Assembly: GCA_046292445.1 (NCBI GenBank)
Contig: JBKBQT010000003.1
Coordinates: forward strand, 1 to 64,000
Direction of reading: 5' to 3'
DNA from: CALIZF01 sp046292445
Lineage (GTDB): Bacteria; Pseudomonadota; Alphaproteobacteria; Rhodobacterales; Rhodobacteraceae
Length of the DNA: 64,000 nt
Position numbers and translations under genes: made by a program. How positions within the stretch are numbered: the stretch's first letter is position 1; every line of letters starts with the position of its first letter. Below the pieces are notes generated by a model, which did not search any database, was not told the DNA's origin, and saw nothing but the letters and a program-made list of their open reading frames with translations. Shown piece by piece: positions 50,192-59,284 of the stretch.

Positions 50192-51208
50192 TCAGGCGAG
50201 ATCCAGGCGGGCGTCGAGTTCGGCCGACCAGTCGGCGGCTAGGCGGGCGCGATCTGTTTCGGGGAGCCAGCTTGCGGCGAGGCCCGCGAGGATCGATGCG
50301 CGGATGTCGGCGGCGGTGAACCCGAGGGCGCTCTGGGCGCGGCGGTATTCCTCGGCCAGCGTGGTGCCGAACATCGTCGGATCGTCGGAATGGATGGTGA
50401 CGATCAGCCCCGCCTCGCGCATGCGGCGGATCGGGTGGTCGGGGGCGGCAAGGTTGCGGTGGCGGGTGGTGAAGGTGGTCGTGGTCGGGCAGCAGGTGAA
50501 GACGGTGCCGGCGGCGCGGCAGCGGGCGACAAGGGCGGGGTCGTCCATCACCGCATAGCCGTGGTCGATGCGTTCGGCGCCCAGGATGTCGAGGCTGGCG
50601 GCGATGAAGGCGGCCGGGCCGCCCTCGCCCGCATGGGCGGCGGTGTGCAGCCCCGCCGCGCGGGCGCGGGCAAGGACGGGGCCGAAGGGCTCGGGCGGGT
50701 GCGGCGCCTCGTTGTAGTCGAGCCCGATGCCCGCCATCTCGTCGCAGCGCAGGGCAAGGCAGGCGTCGAGGTATTCCTCGGCCGCCGCCGGCCCCAGTTC
50801 GCGGTTGATGCCGGGGGCGAAGAGGGCGGTCAGGCCAAAGTCGATCCCCGCCGCCGCGATGCCCGCGCGGATGCCACGCCACTGGTCGGCGAAGGGCACG
50901 CCGGCATGGGCATGGGGCGAGATGTAGAACTCCACATGCCGCGCGCCGGAGGCGGCGCAGGATTGGAGCATCTCGTAGGTGATGCGCTCGAAATCCCGGG
51001 GCGTGCGGATTGCGGCGGCGATGCGGGTATAGACGGCGAGGAACCCGGGCAGGTCGCTGTAGCTGTAGAGGCTCGCGACATCGGTCGTGCCGAGATCGAC
51101 GCCGTTACGGCGTGCAAGCTCGAGCGCGGTTTCGGGCCGGATCGCGCCTTCGAGGTGCAGGTGCAGCTCGGCCTTGGGCAGGCGGCGGAGGGTTTCGGCG
51201 CCGATCAT
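50192..51208 (-). CDS. add: adenosine deaminase family protein
   Basis: 338 aa. 'PKAELHLHLEGAIRPETALELA' carries the first zinc histidines. Later come 'GLDYNEAPHPPEPF', 'HTAAHAGEGGP' with the catalytic Glu, 'GAERIDHGY' and 'VTIHSDDPTMFGTTLAEEY' with the zinc Asp. It would turn adenosine, or adenine in the bacterial adenine-deaminase subgroup, into the hypoxanthine form. ATG 51208 overlaps the stop of the adenine deaminase gene (ATGA), so they form a two-gene operon. A longer frame upstream lies inside that gene and is not used. Confidence 0.9.
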   Translation of the reverse strand: MIGAETLRRLPKAELHLHLEGAIRPETALELARRNGVDLGTTDVASLYSYSDLPGFLAVYTRIAAAIRTPRDFERITYEMLQSCAASGARHVEFYISPHAHAGVPFADQWRGIRAGIAAAGIDFGLTALFAPGINRELGPAAAEEYLDACLALRCDEMAGIGLDYNEAPHPPEPFGPVLARARAAGLHTAAHAGEGGPAAFIAASLDILGAERIDHGYAVMDDPALVARCRAAGTVFTCCPTTTTFTTRHRNLAAPDHPIRRMREAGLIVTIHSDDPTMFGTTLAEEYRRAQSALGFTAADIRASILAGLAASWLPETDRARLAADWSAELDARLDLA

Positions 51209-53025
51209 TCGGCGGCGCGGGCCAGGGGTTCGAACAGCGGCACGATCTCCATCGCCGGGACGGTGACGAGCCCCTTGTCGGTGATGCGGATCTCGGGGAT
51301 CACCGAGAGCGGGATGAGGTTGAAGCCCATGTAGGGGATCTTGCACCCCGCCGCGTCCCAGGCGGCTTTCAGGGCGCGGGTTTCCGCGGCCACCGCGCCC
51401 ACGCGCTTGTCGCTGAGCAACCCCGCGACGGGCAGGGCGACGAAGGCGGCGAGCGTGCCGCCGCGCACCACCGCGATCCCGCCCTGCGCCGCGATCACCG
51501 CATCGAGGGCGATGCGCATGTCGGCCTCGGACGTGCCGGCGACGATGATGTTGTGGCTGTCATGCCCGACCGACGAGGCGACGGCGCCGTCGGTCAGCCC
51601 GAAATCGTGCAGGAACCCGTGCGCCATGCCCCCCTGCGACTTGCCGTGCCGCTCGATCACCGTGACGAAGGTGAGGTTGTGGGCGGCGAGCGTTTCCGCC
51701 CAGTCGCGCCCGGGCGTCAGCGTGATGCGCCGGTGCGGCAGGACGATGCCCGGCATCTCGATCCCGATGGCGTTGACCGTGACCGGGCCTGCGGGCAGCG
51801 GCGGGGTCAGGGCGCCGCCGGGGGCGACATGGACGGTACGATAGGCGGCATCGGGGTAGCGCCAGCGCGCCTCCATGCAGGTTTCGAGAAGCGGGGTGGG
51901 CTTGCGGTCCAAGACCATGAGTTCGCCGCCATACCAGGTCGCATGCGGCACCATCGCATCGTCGAGGAGGATGAGGTCCGCCCGCCGCCCGCCACCGAGG
52001 CCGCCGATCTCGCCGTCCATGCCATAGCGCGTCGCGGGGTGGAGGCTGCCCATGGCCCAGGCCACCTCGCGCGGCATGCCCAGCCGGATCGCCTCGCGCA
52101 CCACCCAGTCCTGCCCGAAGGCCAGGAGGTCGTCGGCGTCGCGGTCGTCGGTGCAGACGCAGAACCGCTTGGGGCTGCACCCGGCCCGCGTGATCGCGTC
52201 GATGGCGACGGCGATGGAGTTCCACGGCGTCGCCGGGTTGCCGCCGCGCAGGAACACCCAGATCCCGGCATCGGCGAAATCCTCGGCGATGTCGGCGTCG
52301 ATCGCCTCATGCGTGTCGGTCACGCCCGAGGCGGCATAGGCCGCGACGAAGTCGCGCCCGTAGATATGGCCCGATACCGGGCGTCCGCGTTTCAGCGCCG
52401 CGGCGATGATGGCATGGCTGCGCTCGTCGCCGAGCGTGACGGGCACGAAATCCATCTTTTCGCCAAGGGCGATCGCCTCGGGCCAGCGGTCGAAGATGCC
52501 GCCGATCTTGTCGGCCGTCAGATCCCCGCCCGCGGTCTCGAGATGCGGGGCCGTGGCGGGCACCGTGGAGGGCACGGTGAGGAAGATCGACAGCGGCGCA
52601 TGGCGCGCATCCTCGAGCATCGCCTCGACCCCGGCCACGTCCATCACGTTCCCGATCTCGTGGCTGTCGCAGAAGATGGTCGTGGTGCCGTTGACCAGCG
52701 CCGCCTCGGCATAGGCGCAGGCAGTGATCATCGAGCTTTCGATGTGGATATGCGGGTCGCAGAGGCCGGGCGCGAGGATGGCGCCGCGCCCGTCGTGCAC
52801 CGCCTTCGGGGCCGGGGCACTGCGATGCGCGCCGAGCGGCCGGATCGCGGCGATCCGCCCGCCCTTGACCCAGACCTCGGCCGCGGGGCCGATCCGGTCG
52901 GTATAGGTCGAGAGCGGGCGAACATCGGTGATGACAAGATCGGCCGGCGCCCGGCCCGCCGCGACATGGGCAAGGGCCTGCGTAATCGTCCAGAGCGGGG
53001 CGACAGAGGTGCGGGTGATGGGCAT
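51205..53025 (-). CDS. ade: adenine deaminase
   Basis: 606 aa. 'LAPGLCDPHIHIESSMI' is the diagnostic metal motif of Ade-type adenine deaminases. 'IFCDSHEIGNVMDVAGVEAML', 'GHIYGRDFVAAYAASGVTDTHEA' and 'SSVGHDSHNIIVAGTS' are also family hallmarks. It converts adenine to hypoxanthine and ammonia with a binuclear metal centre. ATG 53025 has GGAAGGA upstream; an earlier ATG would add 32 residues without family resemblance. It forms an operon with the adenosine deaminase gene and supports a purine catabolic role for the region. Confidence 0.93.
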   Translation of the reverse strand: MPITRTSVAPLWTITQALAHVAAGRAPADLVITDVRPLSTYTDRIGPAAEVWVKGGRIAAIRPLGAHRSAPAPKAVHDGRGAILAPGLCDPHIHIESSMITACAYAEAALVNGTTTIFCDSHEIGNVMDVAGVEAMLEDARHAPLSIFLTVPSTVPATAPHLETAGGDLTADKIGGIFDRWPEAIALGEKMDFVPVTLGDERSHAIIAAALKRGRPVSGHIYGRDFVAAYAASGVTDTHEAIDADIAEDFADAGIWVFLRGGNPATPWNSIAVAIDAITRAGCSPKRFCVCTDDRDADDLLAFGQDWVVREAIRLGMPREVAWAMGSLHPATRYGMDGEIGGLGGGRRADLILLDDAMVPHATWYGGELMVLDRKPTPLLETCMEARWRYPDAAYRTVHVAPGGALTPPLPAGPVTVNAIGIEMPGIVLPHRRITLTPGRDWAETLAAHNLTFVTVIERHGKSQGGMAHGFLHDFGLTDGAVASSVGHDSHNIIVAGTSEADMRIALDAVIAAQGGIAVVRGGTLAAFVALPVAGLLSDKRVGAVAAETRALKAAWDAAGCKIPYMGFNLIPLSVIPEIRITDKGLVTVPAMEIVPLFEPLARAAE

Positions 53026-53170
53026 GGCGGCGTCCTTCCGGTGCGTCTGGCGCCATCCTGCCGGCTGCGGCCGGAGCGGCAAGGGATCAGCGCCATCGCC
53101 CGCCCCGGCTGCCCGTCGCAAGGGCGCCCGACCGCCACCCTGCCCGATCCTTGGGCAAAGTCCAGCCGGT

Positions 53171-53392
53171 TCAGGACGCGTCCGGCCGGCGGATCAGCGG
53201 CGCGGCGGCGATCACCAGCGGGTGCAGCCCCGCACCCCCCGCTGCGATGACGTCGAGGAGTTGCGCCCGCATCGGCGGCGCCCAATAGTCGCTGATATGC
53301 GCGGCAACGCCGGGGGCCCCTTCGGCAGGCGGGCGGGACGCCATGAAGCCGGCGATCTGGTTGGCCATGCGGATGAGCTTTTCAGGCGGCAT
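53171..53392 (-). CDS. fdsD: formate dehydrogenase delta subunit
   Basis: 73 aa from ATG 53392: 'PPEKLIRMANQIAGFMASRPPAEG' then 'HISDYWAPPMRAQLLDVIAAGG'. This is the FdsD pattern of a small protein of unknown exact role that ends fds operons and is needed for active enzyme. A longer frame starting at 53458 would add residues overlapping fdhD. The start overlaps the fdhD stop by 11 bases. Last gene of the leftward fdsG-B-A-fdhD-fdsD operon. Confidence 0.9.
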   Translation of the reverse strand: MPPEKLIRMANQIAGFMASRPPAEGAPGVAAHISDYWAPPMRAQLLDVIAAGGAGLHPLVIAAAPLIRRPDAS

Positions 53393-54182
53393 CGCTGGCC
53401 CCCGCGGCATCGATCCGCCCCGGATGGGCATGAACCTCGAACCGGTCGGGCCGGGCATGGGCGATCAGCGTGATCCCCGCCGCCTCGGCCAGCGCCACCG
53501 CCGCGGCGGTCGGGGCAGAGGCGGCGATGAGGACCGGCGCGCCCATCCTCCCGGCCTTCTGCACCAGATCGACCGACACCCGGCTGGTGACGACCAGCGC
53601 CCCCTGCCCTGCTGCGATACCCGCCGCGATCAGCCCGCCGGCGAGCTTGTCGAGCGCATTGTGCCGCCCGACATCCTCGCGCGCCAGCACGATCCCCCGG
53701 CGGGGGACGAAAAGCGCGGCGGCGTGGGCCGCGCGCGTTGCATCGTGCAGCGGCTGATGGGCGGGCAGCGCGGCCATGGCGGCCATGACCTCGGCCGCCG
53801 TCATGGTCAGCACGGCCGTCACCGGCAGCACCGGGCGCATCGCCTCGGCCAGGCTCTCGAGCCCGCAAAGACCGCAGCCGACCGGCCCCGCCATGCTGCG
53901 CCGCCGCTCGGCCAGCCGCGCGGCGGCATCGGGGCGCAGCCAGATGCGCAGGTCGATCCCCTCGGGCACGGGCACCGCCTCGATCGCCTCGATGGCAGCC
54001 GGATCGGCGATGCCCTCGGTCAGCGTGAAACCCCGGGCAAAGTCCTCGAGATCGGCCGGGGTCGCCATCATCACGGCTTGCGTCATGCCGTTATAGCTCA
54101 GCGCCACCGCCACCTCGTCCGCAAGGCCGCGCGCGCCCGCAGGCCCCCCTCCCCCCGGGGCCGGATGCGCGCCCGCCGTCAC
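53382..54182 (-). CDS. fdhD: FdhD sulfurtransferase for formate dehydrogenase
   Basis: 266 aa from GTG 54182, which overlaps the fdsA stop by four bases (GTGA). This coupling makes it preferable to the upstream ATG at 54242. It shows 'VALSYNGMTQAVMMATPADLEDFARGFTLTEG', 'CGLCGLESLAEAM' with the functional Cys pair (C-x2-C), and 'LAREDVGRHNALDKLAGGL'. FdhD transfers sulfur from a cysteine desulfurase to the molybdenum cofactor of formate dehydrogenase, giving the terminal Mo=S. It sits in the operon of its target. Confidence 0.93.
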   Translation of the reverse strand: MTAGAHPAPGGGGPAGARGLADEVAVALSYNGMTQAVMMATPADLEDFARGFTLTEGIADPAAIEAIEAVPVPEGIDLRIWLRPDAAARLAERRRSMAGPVGCGLCGLESLAEAMRPVLPVTAVLTMTAAEVMAAMAALPAHQPLHDATRAAHAAALFVPRRGIVLAREDVGRHNALDKLAGGLIAAGIAAGQGALVVTSRVSVDLVQKAGRMGAPVLIAASAPTAAAVALAEAAGITLIAHARPDRFEVHAHPGRIDAAGASDAA

Positions 54183-57052
54183 TCGGCGGCCCTGACTATG
54201 CGGCGTGCGGCATCGGCCTGCGCCGCATAGTCCCGCTGCCACGCCGTCGGCCCGTTCGAGGCCGAGACCTGCACCGCCGTCACCTTGTATTCCGGGCAGT
54301 TCGTCGCCCAGTCGCTGTGGTCGGTGGTGACGACATTGGCCTGGGTGTCCGGGTGGTGGAAGGTGGTATAGACCACGCCCGGCGACACACGGTCGGTCAG
54401 CCGCGCGCGCAGGCTCGTCTCGCCCGCGCGACTGGCGAGCTTCACCCAGTCGCCGTCCTTCACCCCCCGGACCTCGGCATCATGGGGGTGGATTTCCAGC
54501 ACATCCTCGGCATGCCAGACGGTGTTGGCCGTCCGCCGCGTCTGCGCACCGACGTTGTATTGCGAAAGGATGCGGCCCGTGGTCAGCAGCAGCGGGAACC
54601 GCGGGCCCGTCCGCTCCTCGGTCGCGACATAGTCGGTGCGGATGAACCGCCCCTTGCCGCGCACGAACCCCTCAACATGCATGATCGGGGTGCCTTCGGG
54701 GGCGGCGTCGTTGCAGGGCCACTGGACCGACCCGCGTTCCTCGAGCCGCGCATAGCTCACCCCGGCGAAGCTCGGCGTCGTCGCCGCGATCTCGTCCATG
54801 ATCTGGCTCGGGTGGGTATAGGCCCAGCCGGCGCCCATGGCATTGGCAAGCGCCTGCGTCACCTCCCAGTCGGCCAGCCCGCCCCGCGGCGCCATCACGC
54901 GGCGCACCCGGTTGATGCGGCGCTCGGCATTGGTGAAGGTGCCGTCCTTTTCGAGGAACGTGCTCCCCGGCAGGAAAACATGGGCATAATTCGCCGTCTC
55001 GTTCAGGAACAGGTCATGCACGATGACGCAGTCCATCGCCGCCAGACCGGCCGCGACATGGCGGGTGTCCGGGTCCGATTGCAGGATATCCTCGCCCTGG
55101 ATGTAGATGCCCTTGAACGTGCCCTCTACCGCAGCGTCGAGCATGTTCGGGATCCGCAGCCCCGGCTCGGGGTCGATGCGGACGCCCCAAAGCGCTTCGT
55201 AGATCGCCCGCACTGCGGGATCCTTCACATGCCGATAGCCGGGGAGTTCATGCGGGAACGACCCCATGTCGCACGACCCCTGGACGTTGTTCTGCCCGCG
55301 CAGCGGGTTCACCCCCACGCCGGGCCGCCCGATGTTGCCCGTCAGCATCGCAAGGTTGGCGATCGCGATCACCGTGGTCGATCCCTGGCTGTGCTCGGTC
55401 ACCCCCAGCCCATAGTAGATCGCCCCGTTCCCGCCGGTGGCGAACAGCCGCGCCGCCGCGCGCAGGTCGGCTGCCGGCACCCCGGTCAGCGCCTCCACCG
55501 CCTCGGGGCTGTGGCGCGGGTCGGCGACGAAATCGACATAGTCCGCATAGGCATCAAGGTCGCAGCGCGCGCGGATGAAGGCCTCGTCCTGCAGCCCTTC
55601 GGTCACGATCACATGGGCCATCGCGGTCACGACCGCCACATTGGTGCCCGGACGCAGCGCGAGGTGATGCGCGGCCGCGACATGCGGCGCGCGCACGAGG
55701 TCGATCCGCCGCGGGTCGATCACGATGAGCCGCGCCCCCTGCCGCAGCCGCTTCTTGAGGCGGCTGGCGAAGACCGGATGCCCGTCGGTCGGATTGGCCC
55801 CGATCACGATGACCACGTCGGTCTGCTCCACGCTGTCGAAATCCTGCGTCCCCGCCGAGGTGCCGAAGGTCTGCCCGAGGCCGTAGCCGGTCGGCGAATG
55901 GCACACCCGCGCGCAAGTGTCGGTGTTGTTGGTGCCGAACACCGCCCGTGCGAGTTTCTGCACGAGATAGGTCTCCTCGTTCGTGCAGCGGCTCGACGTG
56001 ATCACGCCGAGCGCATTGCGCCCCAGCCGGTCCCGGATCGCCCCCAGCCGCGCGGCGGCGAACGCCATCGCCACGTCCCAGGACACTTCGCGCCAGGGCT
56101 CGTGGATCGTCTCGCGGATCATCGGGTGCAGCACCCGGTCGGCATGGTTGGCATAGCCCCAGGCAAAGCGGCCCTTGACGCAGGAATGACCCCGGTTCGC
56201 CTTGCCGTGCCTGTAGGGCACCATCCGTACGAGTTCATCCCCGCGCAGCTCCGCCCTGAAACTGCACCCGACGCCGCAATAGGCGCAGGTGGTGATGACG
56301 GCGCGGTCGGGCGTGCCGATCTCGGCCACCGATTTTTCCTGCAGCGTCGCCGTCGGGCAGGCCTGCACGCAGGCGCCGCAACTGACGCAATCGGAGGTCA
56401 GAAACGTATCCCCCGCCGCCCCCGCCTTCACCCGGCTGTCGAACCCCCGCCCCTCGATGGTCAGCGCAAATGTCCCCTGCACCTCCTCGCAGGCCCGCAC
56501 GCAGCGGCTGCAGACGATGCACTTGGCCGGATCATAGGTGAAATAGGGGTTGCTGTCGTCCTTGGGGATGTAACGCGGGTTCGGCCCCGCCGCATCGCGC
56601 GTGCGGAAATGCGTCGCGCGCGCGTCATAGCGCACATCGCGCAGGCCGACCGCCCCGGCCATGTCCTGCAATTCGCAATCCCCGTTGGCACTGCAGGTCA
56701 GGCAGTCGAGCGGATGGTCGGAGATGTAGAGCTCCATCACCCCCCGCCGCAGCGCCTTGAGCGTCTCGGTCTGCGTGCGCACCGCCATCCCCGGCGCCAC
56801 CGGCGTCGTGCAGGACGCCGGCGTCCCCGCCCGTCCCGCGATTTCGACAAGGCACAGCCGGCAGGACCCGAAGGCCTCGACACTGTCGGTCGCGCAGAGC
56901 TTGGGGATCGGGATCCCCGCCGCCATCGCCGCGCGCATCACGCTCGTGCCCGCCGGCACGGTGACCGCAAACCCGTCCACCGTCAGCGTGACCGGCGGAC
57001 CGGCCTTCGCCGGTGTGCCCATGTCGCCGTCCGGGATGATGAAATCCTTCAT
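54179..57052 (-). CDS. fdsA: NAD-dependent formate dehydrogenase, alpha subunit (Mo/W catalytic)
   Basis: 957 aa. In order: plant-type [2Fe-2S] region with 'AFGSCRLCLVE', His-ligated cluster 'DHPLDCLTCSANGDCELQ', and two [4Fe-4S] clusters ('CIVCSRCVRACEE' and 'CVSCGACVQACPT'). The molybdopterin domain follows, with its own cluster 'TTCAYCGVGCSF'. The active-site residue is a cysteine, in 'CARVCHSPTGYG', not selenocysteine. The C-terminal MGD-binding domain has 'LLLTTGRILSQYNVGAQTRRT'. It oxidises formate to CO2 in the cytoplasm and passes electrons to FdsBG and NAD. A 115-bp gap with a repeated element separates it from fdsB. Confidence 0.96.
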   Translation of the reverse strand: MKDFIIPDGDMGTPAKAGPPVTLTVDGFAVTVPAGTSVMRAAMAAGIPIPKLCATDSVEAFGSCRLCLVEIAGRAGTPASCTTPVAPGMAVRTQTETLKALRRGVMELYISDHPLDCLTCSANGDCELQDMAGAVGLRDVRYDARATHFRTRDAAGPNPRYIPKDDSNPYFTYDPAKCIVCSRCVRACEEVQGTFALTIEGRGFDSRVKAGAAGDTFLTSDCVSCGACVQACPTATLQEKSVAEIGTPDRAVITTCAYCGVGCSFRAELRGDELVRMVPYRHGKANRGHSCVKGRFAWGYANHADRVLHPMIRETIHEPWREVSWDVAMAFAAARLGAIRDRLGRNALGVITSSRCTNEETYLVQKLARAVFGTNNTDTCARVCHSPTGYGLGQTFGTSAGTQDFDSVEQTDVVIVIGANPTDGHPVFASRLKKRLRQGARLIVIDPRRIDLVRAPHVAAAHHLALRPGTNVAVVTAMAHVIVTEGLQDEAFIRARCDLDAYADYVDFVADPRHSPEAVEALTGVPAADLRAAARLFATGGNGAIYYGLGVTEHSQGSTTVIAIANLAMLTGNIGRPGVGVNPLRGQNNVQGSCDMGSFPHELPGYRHVKDPAVRAIYEALWGVRIDPEPGLRIPNMLDAAVEGTFKGIYIQGEDILQSDPDTRHVAAGLAAMDCVIVHDLFLNETANYAHVFLPGSTFLEKDGTFTNAERRINRVRRVMAPRGGLADWEVTQALANAMGAGWAYTHPSQIMDEIAATTPSFAGVSYARLEERGSVQWPCNDAAPEGTPIMHVEGFVRGKGRFIRTDYVATEERTGPRFPLLLTTGRILSQYNVGAQTRRTANTVWHAEDVLEIHPHDAEVRGVKDGDWVKLASRAGETSLRARLTDRVSPGVVYTTFHHPDTQANVVTTDHSDWATNCPEYKVTAVQVSASNGPTAWQRDYAAQADAARRIVRAAE

Positions 57053-57094
57053 GCCGCGCCCCTCCCGCCGCGATACCGGCCGGACCGGCCTGCG

Positions 57095-57132
57095 GCTTCA
57101 TCGTTCCCCAAATACTCCCGCCGGAGGCGCAG
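57095..57132 (-). repeat. 38-bp repeated element, copy 2
   Basis: Reverse complement of the element at 50147-50184 with one internal difference over 38 bases. In the leftward transcript it begins 35 bases after the fdsB stop, inside the fds operon. If it terminates or processes RNA it would lower or separate fdsA expression relative to fdsGB. Confidence 0.75.
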
Positions 57133-57167
57133 GCCGCCACCCCGCGATCCCGCCTGCCTGCCGCAGG

Positions 57168-58658
57168 TCATTCCGCCGCCCGCCGCATCGGCACAAAATC
57201 GCCCGGAAAATGCGTGACCGCGCTCATCACCGGATAGGGTGTGAACCCGCCCAGCGCACAAAGCGATCCGGCCTTCATCACCGCGCAGAGATCGGCCAGC
57301 AGCGGCAGCGCGGCGGCGTCCCCGGCCGCGATCCGGTCGATCACCTCGATCCCCCGCACCGCGCCGATCCGGCACGGCGTGCACTTGCCGCAGCTTTCCA
57401 CGGCGCAGAACTCCATCGCAAAGCGCGCCATGGCCAGCATGTCGGCGCTGTCGTCCACCACCACGATCCCGGCATGGCCGACAAGACCGCCGGCGGCCGC
57501 GAAGGCCTCGTAGTCGATGACCGTATCGAACAGCGCCGGCGGAAACCACGCGCCGAGCGGCCCGCCGACCTGCACCGCCTTGACCGGCCGCCCCGTCGCC
57601 GTCCCGCCCGCGATGTCCCATACGATCTGCCCCAGCGTCAGGCCGAACGGCGCCTCGTAAAGGCCGCCGCGCCTGACGTTTCCCGCGATCTGCAGCGGGA
57701 TCGTCCCGCGCGACCGCCCCACACCCTGCGCCGCATGGGCCGCCGGCCCCTGCGCGAGGATCGCCGGAACGGCGGCGAGCGACAGGACGTTGTTGACCAC
57801 CGTCGGCCGGCCGAACAGCCCTTCGAGCGCCGGCAGCGGCGGCTTGGCCCGCACCACGCCGCGCCGACCCTCGAGCGAGTTCAGAAGCGACGTTTCCTCG
57901 CCGCAGACATAGGCGCCCGCCCCGACCCGCACCTCGATGTCGAATGGCGCCACCACATCGCGCGACAGGGCGACGGCAGCCTCCATCACCCGGATCGCAT
58001 CGGGATATTCGCTGCGGATATAGACATACCCCTTGTCCGCCCCGACCGCATGGGCGGCGATTGCCATGCCCTCGATCAGGCAGAAGGGATCGCCCTCCAT
58101 CAGCATCCGGTCTGCGAAGGTGCCGCTGTCGCCCTCGTCGGCGTTGCAGACGATGTATTTCCGCCCGCCCGGCGCGCTGCGCACCGTCTCCCACTTGATC
58201 CCGGTCGGGAAACCCGCCCCGCCCCGCCCGCGCAAGCCGCTGTCCTTCACCGCCTGCACGACCGCGCCCGGATCCATCGCCCGCGCCGCAGCAAGGCCCG
58301 CCCAGCCGCCATGCGCGGCATAATCGGCCAGCGACAGGGGATCGGTCAGCCCCACCCGCGCGAAGGTCATCCGCACCTGACCGCGCATCCACGGCAGATC
58401 GTCCGTCGGCCCGAGCGCGCGGGGCGAGCCGCCATCGAACAGCCCGGGCACATCCTTGGGGGATACCGGGCCGAAGGCATGGCGGATCCCGCCGACCTCC
58501 AGCTCGACCAGCGGCTCGAGCCAGACCATGCCGCGGCTGCCGGTCCGCGTGAGCGTCAGCGGCACCCCGCGCCGCGCCGCCTCGGCCGCGATGGCGTCGG
58601 CGATCCGGTCCGCCCCGACCGCCCGCGCGGCGGCATCCTGCGAGACCCAGACCCTCAT
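57168..58658 (-). CDS. fdsB: NAD-dependent formate dehydrogenase, beta subunit (FMN/NAD)
   Basis: 496 aa, homologous to complex I NuoF with an N-terminal thioredoxin-like extension. It has NADH-binding 'GLRGRGGAGFPTGIKWE', FMN site 'GAGAYVCGEETSLLNSLEG' and a C-terminal [4Fe-4S] 'ESCGKCTPCRIGAVRG'. ATG 58658 overlaps the fdsG stop (ATGA). It receives electrons from FdsA and reduces NAD. Confidence 0.95.
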   Translation of the reverse strand: MRVWVSQDAAARAVGADRIADAIAAEAARRGVPLTLTRTGSRGMVWLEPLVELEVGGIRHAFGPVSPKDVPGLFDGGSPRALGPTDDLPWMRGQVRMTFARVGLTDPLSLADYAAHGGWAGLAAARAMDPGAVVQAVKDSGLRGRGGAGFPTGIKWETVRSAPGGRKYIVCNADEGDSGTFADRMLMEGDPFCLIEGMAIAAHAVGADKGYVYIRSEYPDAIRVMEAAVALSRDVVAPFDIEVRVGAGAYVCGEETSLLNSLEGRRGVVRAKPPLPALEGLFGRPTVVNNVLSLAAVPAILAQGPAAHAAQGVGRSRGTIPLQIAGNVRRGGLYEAPFGLTLGQIVWDIAGGTATGRPVKAVQVGGPLGAWFPPALFDTVIDYEAFAAAGGLVGHAGIVVVDDSADMLAMARFAMEFCAVESCGKCTPCRIGAVRGIEVIDRIAAGDAAALPLLADLCAVMKAGSLCALGGFTPYPVMSAVTHFPGDFVPMRRAAE

Positions 58659-59143
58659 GCCCCGCACCCGTCGAGCAGCGCATCGAGCGTGGCGGCATCG
58701 AGCCGCCCGTGCAGCACCCCGTCCACCATCGCCGCCGGCGCGCAGGCACAAAGCCCGAGGCAGAACACCGGATCGAGCGTCACGCCGGCCCCGCCCGGCG
58801 ACGTGCCGTGCCAGTCCACGCCCAGCCGGGCCATCGCCCGCGCCGCCAGCGCATCCGCGCCCATGGCCTGGCACGCCTCGGCCCGGCAGAGCCTGACGAC
58901 ATGCCGCCCGGCCGGGGCGCGGCGGAAATCGTGGTAGAAGGTCACGACGCCGTGCACCTCGGCCCGGCTGAGGTTCAGCGCCGCCGCGATCTGCGGGATT
59001 GCCGCGTCGGGCACATGGCCGAGCGCCGCCTGCACGTCATGCAGGATCGGCAGCAGCGGCCCCTCGCGCCCGGCATGGGCGGCCAGGATCGCCGCGATGC
59101 GGCCCTCTGCGGCCTCGTTTCCGGTGGGCGGCTGTGTCGGCAT
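58655..59143 (-). CDS. fdsG: NAD-dependent formate dehydrogenase, gamma subunit
   Basis: 162 aa NuoE-like protein. 'LLPILHDVQAALGHVPDAAIPQIAAALNLSRAEVHGVVTFYHDFR' is the helical lead. The [2Fe-2S] ligands are in 'VRLCRAEACQAMG' and 'PVFCLGLCACAPA'. First gene of the fds operon; the promoter lies in the 141 bases between it and the divergent RibD/DHFR-like gene. Confidence 0.95.
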   Translation of the reverse strand: MPTQPPTGNEAAEGRIAAILAAHAGREGPLLPILHDVQAALGHVPDAAIPQIAAALNLSRAEVHGVVTFYHDFRRAPAGRHVVRLCRAEACQAMGADALAARAMARLGVDWHGTSPGGAGVTLDPVFCLGLCACAPAAMVDGVLHGRLDAATLDALLDGCGA

Positions 59144-59284
59144 GGCGGTGCTCCCCGTTGCATGCCGTCATATACGGGGCTGCCGCCGCATCAATTCTGC
59201 CGTATCGTCGGCTGATAGACACGCCCTATCAACCGGCGGGCAGCCCTGCGTGCAGGGCCACCCGCAGCGACTGCCGGAACGCTC

